Of a stretch of 64,000 nucleotides of DNA, positions 60,044-64,000 are shown in pieces. The notes under the pieces were generated by a model. It saw only the letters and a program-made list of their open reading frames with translations, searched no databases and was not told the origin of the DNA. Source of the stretch: an uncultured Sulfitobacter sp. (GTDB lineage: Bacteria; Pseudomonadota; Alphaproteobacteria; Rhodobacterales; Rhodobacteraceae); NCBI RefSeq assembly GCF_947499945.1, contig NZ_CANMQD010000001.1, positions 1,364,001 to 1,428,000 on the forward strand, read 5' to 3'. The position numbers and the translations under genes are program-made. The stretch's first letter is position 1; each line of letters begins with the position of its first letter.

Positions 60044-60553
60044 ATGGACAGGCGCGCATCCAGCCCCTCCAGCGGCGAAGCACTGCTTTTTCTCACCGAC
60101 GAGCAGTTGCGGCAGGGAATCGAGGCGATGTTTTTCGCCTATCGCGGCTTCACTGCCGATCCCGACCGCATCCTTGCCGACATGGCCTATGGCCGCGCCC
60201 ACCACCGCGCCATTCATTTTATCGGGCGTGCACCCAATACCACCGTCAACAACCTGCTCAATATCCTCGGAGTAACAAAGCAATCGCTGAACCGTGTATT
60301 GCGCACCCTGATTGCGGATGGTCTGGTAGAGAGCAAGGTAGGCCGCATGGACAAGCGCGAACGCCACCTCAACCTGACGCAAGCGGGACGCACATTGGAA
60401 CAAACCTTATCAGACGCCCAACGCGCCCGCATGCGAGCCGCTTTTCGTGAGGCAGGTCCAGACGCCGTATCGGGTTTCCGCACTGTCCTTGAGGCGATGA
60501 TGGATGGCGAGATGCGCGCCACTTACGGTCGATTGAAAGACACAACATCATGA
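60044..60553 (+). CDS. petP: MarR-family regulator, PetP-like
   Basis: 169 residues from ATG 60044 with GGGGAGA upstream. Winged-helix MarR fold: RAHHRAIHFIGRAPNTTVNNLLNILGVTKQSLNRVLRTLIADGLVESKVGRMDKRERHLNLTQAG is the recognition helix and wing region. The stop overlaps the response-regulator gene, the arrangement of petP-petR in Rhodobacter capsulatus, where the pair is linked to petABC expression. Here petABC is ~10 kb away. The name rests on that pairing. Confidence 0.7.
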   Translation: MDRRASSPSSGEALLFLTDEQLRQGIEAMFFAYRGFTADPDRILADMAYGRAHHRAIHFIGRAPNTTVNNLLNILGVTKQSLNRVLRTLIADGLVESKVGRMDKRERHLNLTQAGRTLEQTLSDAQRARMRAAFREAGPDAVSGFRTVLEAMMDGEMRATYGRLKDTTS

Positions 60554-61251
60554 ACACACCAGACGCCCACCTGCTGATCGTCGACGATGATGAACGTATC
60601 CGCACGCTGCTGCAAAAGTTCCTGATGCGCCACGGGTTTCTCGTGACAGCTGCCCGTGACGCCGCCCACGCACGGCGTATCCTGTCAGGTCTTGAATTCG
60701 ATATGTTGATCCTCGACGTTATGATGCCGGGCGAGGACGGGCTGACGCTCACCCGCTCGCTGCGCGAGACCATGAACACCCCCATTCTGCTCCTCACTGC
60801 CAAGGGGGAGACGGACAACCGCATCGAAGGGCTTGAGGCGGGGGCAGACGACTACCTCGCCAAACCGTTCGAGCCCAAGGAACTGCTCTTGCGGATCAAC
60901 GCAATTCTGCGCCGCGTTCCCGAAGCAGCCCCCCAAGACACAGCACCCAAAGTGCTAACCCTTGGCACGATCCGATATGACATGGAACGGGGCGAGATGT
61001 GGCAAGGCGAAGACCTTGTCCGCCTCACCGCCACTGAAATTCAACTGATGAAAATCTTTTCCGCCAAACCCGGTGAAGCGCTGAGCCGCACCACCTTGGT
61101 CGAAGAACTGGGCCGTGATCGCGGCCAAGCCCAAGAGCGTGCCGTGGACGTGCAAATCACCCGCCTACGGCGTAAGATTGAAGCAGACCCCAAGCAACCG
61201 CGCTATTTGCAAACCGTGCGTGGCGCGGGATACATGCTCGCCCCTGACTAA
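60550..61251 (+). CDS. petR: OmpR-family response regulator, PetR-like
   Basis: 233 residues. Receiver domain 1-125: LIVDDDERIR (acidic pocket), phosphorylation Asp in MLILDVMMPGEDG (about residue 57), ILLLTAKGE and DDYLAKPFEPKELLLRI (Lys). OmpR-type winged-helix output domain 140-233, ending QTVRGAGYMLAPD. No histidine kinase gene is adjacent, as noted for PetR of Rhodobacter. Overlaps petP (ATGA). Likely controls respiratory genes. Confidence 0.8.
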   Translation: MNTPDAHLLIVDDDERIRTLLQKFLMRHGFLVTAARDAAHARRILSGLEFDMLILDVMMPGEDGLTLTRSLRETMNTPILLLTAKGETDNRIEGLEAGADDYLAKPFEPKELLLRINAILRRVPEAAPQDTAPKVLTLGTIRYDMERGEMWQGEDLVRLTATEIQLMKIFSAKPGEALSRTTLVEELGRDRGQAQERAVDVQITRLRRKIEADPKQPRYLQTVRGAGYMLAPD

Positions 61252-61364
61252 TCGCCGCGACGGAATTTTCCCTTTGGAAAACACATCAATTGGCCCCGCC
61301 CGATACTGGCCTTACGGGCTTCATCACCCTATGCTTGCTCCAACACATGCCAAGAGAGAATTAC

Positions 61365-61607
61365 ATGAGCGAAACACCTGTAAACGAGATGAGCTTTGAA
61401 GCTGCTATGACCGAACTGGAAGCCGTTTTGGGCAAGCTGGAGCGTGGCGATGTCGCACTCGACGAGAGCATCGCCTTGTATGAGCGCGGCGCTCTGCTCA
61501 AAGCGCGTTGCGAAGCAAAACTCAAAGAAGCCGAAGAAAAAGTCGCTGCTATCACGCTCGACGCAGACGGAAACCCCGCCGGATTGAAACCCGTCGAAGG
61601 CCTGTAG
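61365..61607 (+). CDS. xseB: Exodeoxyribonuclease VII small subunit
   Basis: 80 residues from ATG 61365 (AGAGAG upstream). MSFEAAMTELEAVLGKLERG, ALDESIALYERGALLKARCEAKLKEAEEKV is the XseB signature, a two-helix coiled coil that binds XseA. Conserved order xseB-ispA-dxs is common in alphaproteobacteria. One base separates it from ispA. Confidence 0.95.
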   Translation: MSETPVNEMSFEAAMTELEAVLGKLERGDVALDESIALYERGALLKARCEAKLKEAEEKVAAITLDADGNPAGLKPVEGL

Positions 61608-61608
61608 C

Positions 61609-62475
61609 ATGAGCGGCTTTGCCAATGCGTTGCGAGATGCAGGGGCATTGGCCTCAGCCCATATCGAAGACGCCCTGACAGGAACAACAGGCCCCATCCG
61701 TGATGCAATGATCTACGCTACCGAAGGTGGCAAAGGGTTGCGCGGGTTTCTTGTGCTTGAATCCGCTCGCTTGCACGGGATCGGGGCACAAGCTGCCGCC
61801 CCCGCCGCTGCCGCAATCGAAGCATTGCACGCCTATTCGCTGGTCCATGATGACTTGCCTTGCATGGACGACGACGATCTGCGCCGTGGCCGCCCCACCG
61901 TCCATCGCAAGTGGGACGAGTCCACAGCCGTTCTGGCAGGCGATGCGCTCCAGACCCTCGCCTTTGGACTGGTCGCTCAAACCACCTGTCCTGATGCGGC
62001 AAAACTTGCCCTTGTGACCACCCTCGCACAGGCCTCTGGCGTGCGTGGCATGGTCGGCGGTCAGGCTCTCGACATCGCAGCCGAAACCGCAGATGTGGCC
62101 CTGACATTAGACGAAATCATCACGCTCCAAGCTGGCAAAACAGGCGCACTTATTGAATGGGCCGCCACCACTGGGCCACGCATGGCACAGGCTAACACAG
62201 GTCCTCTGGGACAATATGCCCGCGATCTGGGCCTCGCTTTCCAGATTGCTGATGATATCCTTGACGTCGAAGGCGATGCCACGACAGTTGGGAAAGCAGT
62301 GGGCAAGGACGCGAGAGCAGGCAAGGCCACCTTCGTGTCACTGCTTGGCCTTGATGGCGCCAAAGAGCGGGCGCAAACATTGGTTAACGCCGCATGTGAC
62401 GTGCTATCACCATATGGCGCGGAAGCGGATACGTTGCGCGAGGCGGCACAGTTTGTTGTCGCACGAAAAAGCTAG
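61609..62475 (+). CDS. ispA: Farnesyl/geranyl diphosphate synthase
   Basis: 288 residues of the short-chain polyprenyl synthase family. [14 protein letters not shown], the first Asp-rich motif in [17 protein letters not shown] (about 82-98), GQALDIAAE, and the second Asp-rich motif [25 protein letters not shown] (~205-229). It condenses IPP with DMAPP or GPP. In one operon with xseB and dxs, 10 bp before dxs. Confidence 0.93.
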   Translation: MSGFANALRDAGALASAHIEDALTGTTGPIRDAMIYATEGGKGLRGFLVLESARLHGIGAQAAAPAAAAIEALHAYSLVHDDLPCMDDDDLRRGRPTVHRKWDESTAVLAGDALQTLAFGLVAQTTCPDAAKLALVTTLAQASGVRGMVGGQALDIAAETADVALTLDEIITLQAGKTGALIEWAATTGPRMAQANTGPLGQYARDLGLAFQIADDILDVEGDATTVGKAVGKDARAGKATFVSLLGLDGAKERAQTLVNAACDVLSPYGAEADTLREAAQFVVARKS

Positions 62476-62485
62476 GGACAAGATA

Positions 62486-64000
62486 ATGACCGACACGCCG
62501 AACACACCCCTACTGGACCGGATCTCCCGCCCCGCCGACATGAAGTCACTCTCGGATCGTGAGTTGCACCAGCTTGCTGCGGAAGTCCGCGCCGAGACAG
62601 TCTCGGCTGTTTCCGTTACGGGCGGCCACTTGGGCGCGGGTCTTGGTGTGGTTGAATTGACCGTGGCTCTACACGCCGTATTCGACACCCCACGCGACAA
62701 AATCATTTGGGACGTAGGCCACCAATGTTACCCCCACAAAATCCTGACAGAGCGCCGCGACCGCATCCGCACGCTGCGCATGGAAAACGGGCTGAGCGGC
62801 TTTACCAAGCGTTCTGAGTCTCCCTATGACCCCTTCGGGGCCGCCCACAGTTCCACATCCATCTCCGCCGCCCTTGGCTTTGCCGTGGCGCGAGATTTGG
62901 GCGGTGTCGTGCCTGAGGGGCTTGGCGATGCTATTGCTGTTATCGGCGATGGCTCCATGTCTGCAGGCATGGCCTATGAGGCGATGAACAACGCGGGCCA
63001 CCTCAAGAAACGCATGATCGTTATTCTTAACGACAACGAGATGAGCATCGCACCCCCCGTCGGTGCCATGTCCGCCTACCTCAGCCGCCTTTATGCAGAA
63101 GAGCCTTTTCAAGAACTCAAATCCGCCGCAAAAGGCGCGGTGAGCCTGCTCCCCTACCCCTTCCGCGAAGGGGCCAAACGCGCCAAGGATATGCTCAAGG
63201 GGATGACTGTCGGCGGGACGCTGTTTGAACAGCTCGGATTTAGCTATCTCGGCCCCATCGACGGCCACGACATGGATCAACTCCTGCCTGTACTGCGCAC
63301 TGTCAAAGCGCGCGCCACTGGCCCAATCCTGATCCACGTGTTGACGAAAAAGGGCAAAGGTTACGGCCCCGCCGAAGCCGCCCGCGATAAAGGGCACGCA
63401 ACTGCCAAATTCAACGTAGTGACGGGCGAGCAGAAAAAAGCTCCCAGCAACGCACCCAGCTATACGAACGTCTATTCCGATAGCCTCGTTCAGCTCGCTG
63501 CTGACGATGATAAGATTTGCGCGATAACAGCCGCCATGCCGGACGGCACCGGCCTCAACCTGTTTATGGAGCGCTACCCCTCGCGTTGCTTTGACGTTGG
63601 CATTGCAGAACAACACGGTGTGACCTTCTCCGCCGCGCTTGCCGCTGGCGGAATGAAACCGTTTTGCACCATGTATTCCACTTTCCTGCAACGCGGATAC
63701 GATCAGGTCGTCCATGACGTTGCGATCCAGCGTTTGCCGGTTCGTTTCGCCATCGATCGTGCGGGCCTTGTTGGCGCTGACGGTGCTACCCACGCAGGCT
63801 CCTTTGATATCGCCTATCTCGCCAATCTTCCCGGTTTCGTCGTCATGGCCGCTGCAGATGAGGCAGAGCTCAAACATATGGTCGCTACCGCCGCGGCGCA
63901 TGATGACGGCCCCATCGCTTTCCGCTTTCCGCGCGGCGAAGGGCGCGGAGTCGATATGCCGGAACGCGGCATCCCGCTTGAGATCGGCAAAGGCCGTATT
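62486..64000 (+). CDS. dxs: 1-deoxy-D-xylulose-5-phosphate synthase, truncated by window edge
   Basis: 505 codons in frame without a stop up to the last base; the full enzyme is about 640 residues. [20 protein letters not shown] opens it. [33 protein letters not shown] (thiamine site His), [12 protein letters not shown] in the form [18 protein letters not shown], and [20 protein letters not shown] (metal-TPP motif) follow. Then [20 protein letters not shown] with the catalytic Glu. It condenses pyruvate and glyceraldehyde 3-phosphate, the first step of the MEP isoprenoid pathway, feeding IspA. A long opposite-strand frame here is a shadow. Confidence 0.96.
   Translation, partial: MTDTPNTPLLDRISRPADMKSLSDRELHQLAAEVRAETVSAVSVTGGHLGAGLGVVELTVALHAVFDTPRDKIIWDVGHQCYPHKILTERRDRIRTLRMENGLSGFTKRSESPYDPFGAAHSSTSISAALGFAVARDLGGVVPEGLGDAIAVIGDGSMSAGMAYEAMNNAGHLKKRMIVILNDNEMSIAPPVGAMSAYLSRLYAEEPFQELKSAAKGAVSLLPYPFREGAKRAKDMLKGMTVGGTLFEQLGFSYLGPIDGHDMDQLLPVLRTVKARATGPILIHVLTKKGKGYGPAEAARDKGHATAKFNVVTGEQKKAPSNAPSYTNVYSDSLVQLAADDDKICAITAAMPDGTGLNLFMERYPSRCFDVGIAEQHGVTFSAALAAGGMKPFCTMYSTFLQRGYDQVVHDVAIQRLPVRFAIDRAGLVGADGATHAGSFDIAYLANLPGFVVMAAADEAELKHMVATAAAHDDGPIAFRFPRGEGRGVDMPERGIPLEIGKGRI

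Noticed and set aside
62669..63901. A 410-codon open frame on the minus strand
   Set aside because: It is antisense to dxs, which is conserved residue by residue; the translation shows no fold or start signal.
1..64000. CRISPR arrays, rRNA genes and insertion sequences
   Set aside because: I looked for evenly spaced direct repeats, rRNA landmarks and transposase genes with inverted ends and saw none.

Overview
The window comes from an alphaproteobacterium of the Roseobacter/Rhodobacter group. The evidence is a Rhodobacter-type polyol operon (smoEFGK-smoS-mtlK-xylB-fructokinase), a petABC (fbcFBC) cytochrome bc1 operon, a PetP/PetR-like regulator pair, a type II lumazine synthase behind an FMN riboswitch, and a thiBPQ operon behind a TPP riboswitch. 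I cannot name a genus. There are two tRNA genes (Arg-CCT and Lys-TTT) and no rRNA, CRISPR array or insertion sequence.

The first 23.2 kb are accessory DNA. Positions 1-5203 hold the start of a dCTP-deaminase-like defence gene cut by the window edge, a tiny charged ORF, a HigBA-type toxin-antitoxin pair, an unknown gene and a ColE1-like mobilisation operon (rep-mobC-mobA). Two small mobilisation genes (mobB-like and mobD-like) are nested inside mobA in another frame. Positions 5204-23192 are an 18-kb integrative element in the 3' half of tRNA-Arg(CCT). It is bounded by a 51-bp repeat (50/51 identical), with clustered GTGTAA motifs near each end and a tyrosine integrase beside the tRNA. It carries a CHC2/Toprim primase, a replication-initiator-like HTH protein with iteron-like repeats, a Replic_Relax protein, two different VirD4/TraG-like ATPases (one with a ~215-residue Ser/Thr/Gly-rich tract), two exported proteins of unknown function, a membrane coiled-coil protein, a serine resolvase and a two-gene Lamassu-like defence system (Cap4-type nuclease plus zinc-hook SMC ATPase). 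It lacks genes for a mating channel, so it is more likely mobilisable than self-transmissible. Several of its genes have a -10 box exactly six bases before the start codon, suggesting leaderless transcripts.

From 23.2 kb to the end the DNA is ordinary chromosome with tightly packed operons. In order these are: a GntR-like LacI regulator with a YcaQ-type DNA glycosylase; a GMC oxidoreductase, BASS-type transporter and pxpBCA (5-oxoproline use); the polyol operon with its LacI regulator and palindromic operators; edd-eda; an HD-domain enzyme; tRNA-Lys; dapF-mtaB; petABC; a GST; a PaiB-like flavoprotein; ribH; thiBPQ; aroC; a DMT exporter; cobO; an exported cyclase-family protein; a branched-chain aminotransferase; petP-petR; and xseB-ispA-dxs, the last truncated by the window edge.

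Polyols imported by SmoEFGK are oxidised by SmoS and MtlK to ketoses. XylB and the fructokinase phosphorylate these, and the hexose phosphate can then be drawn through Edd/Eda, so the 31-43.5 kb block is one catabolic unit. The least explained part of the window is the transfer-like gene set at 7.0-16.8 kb.
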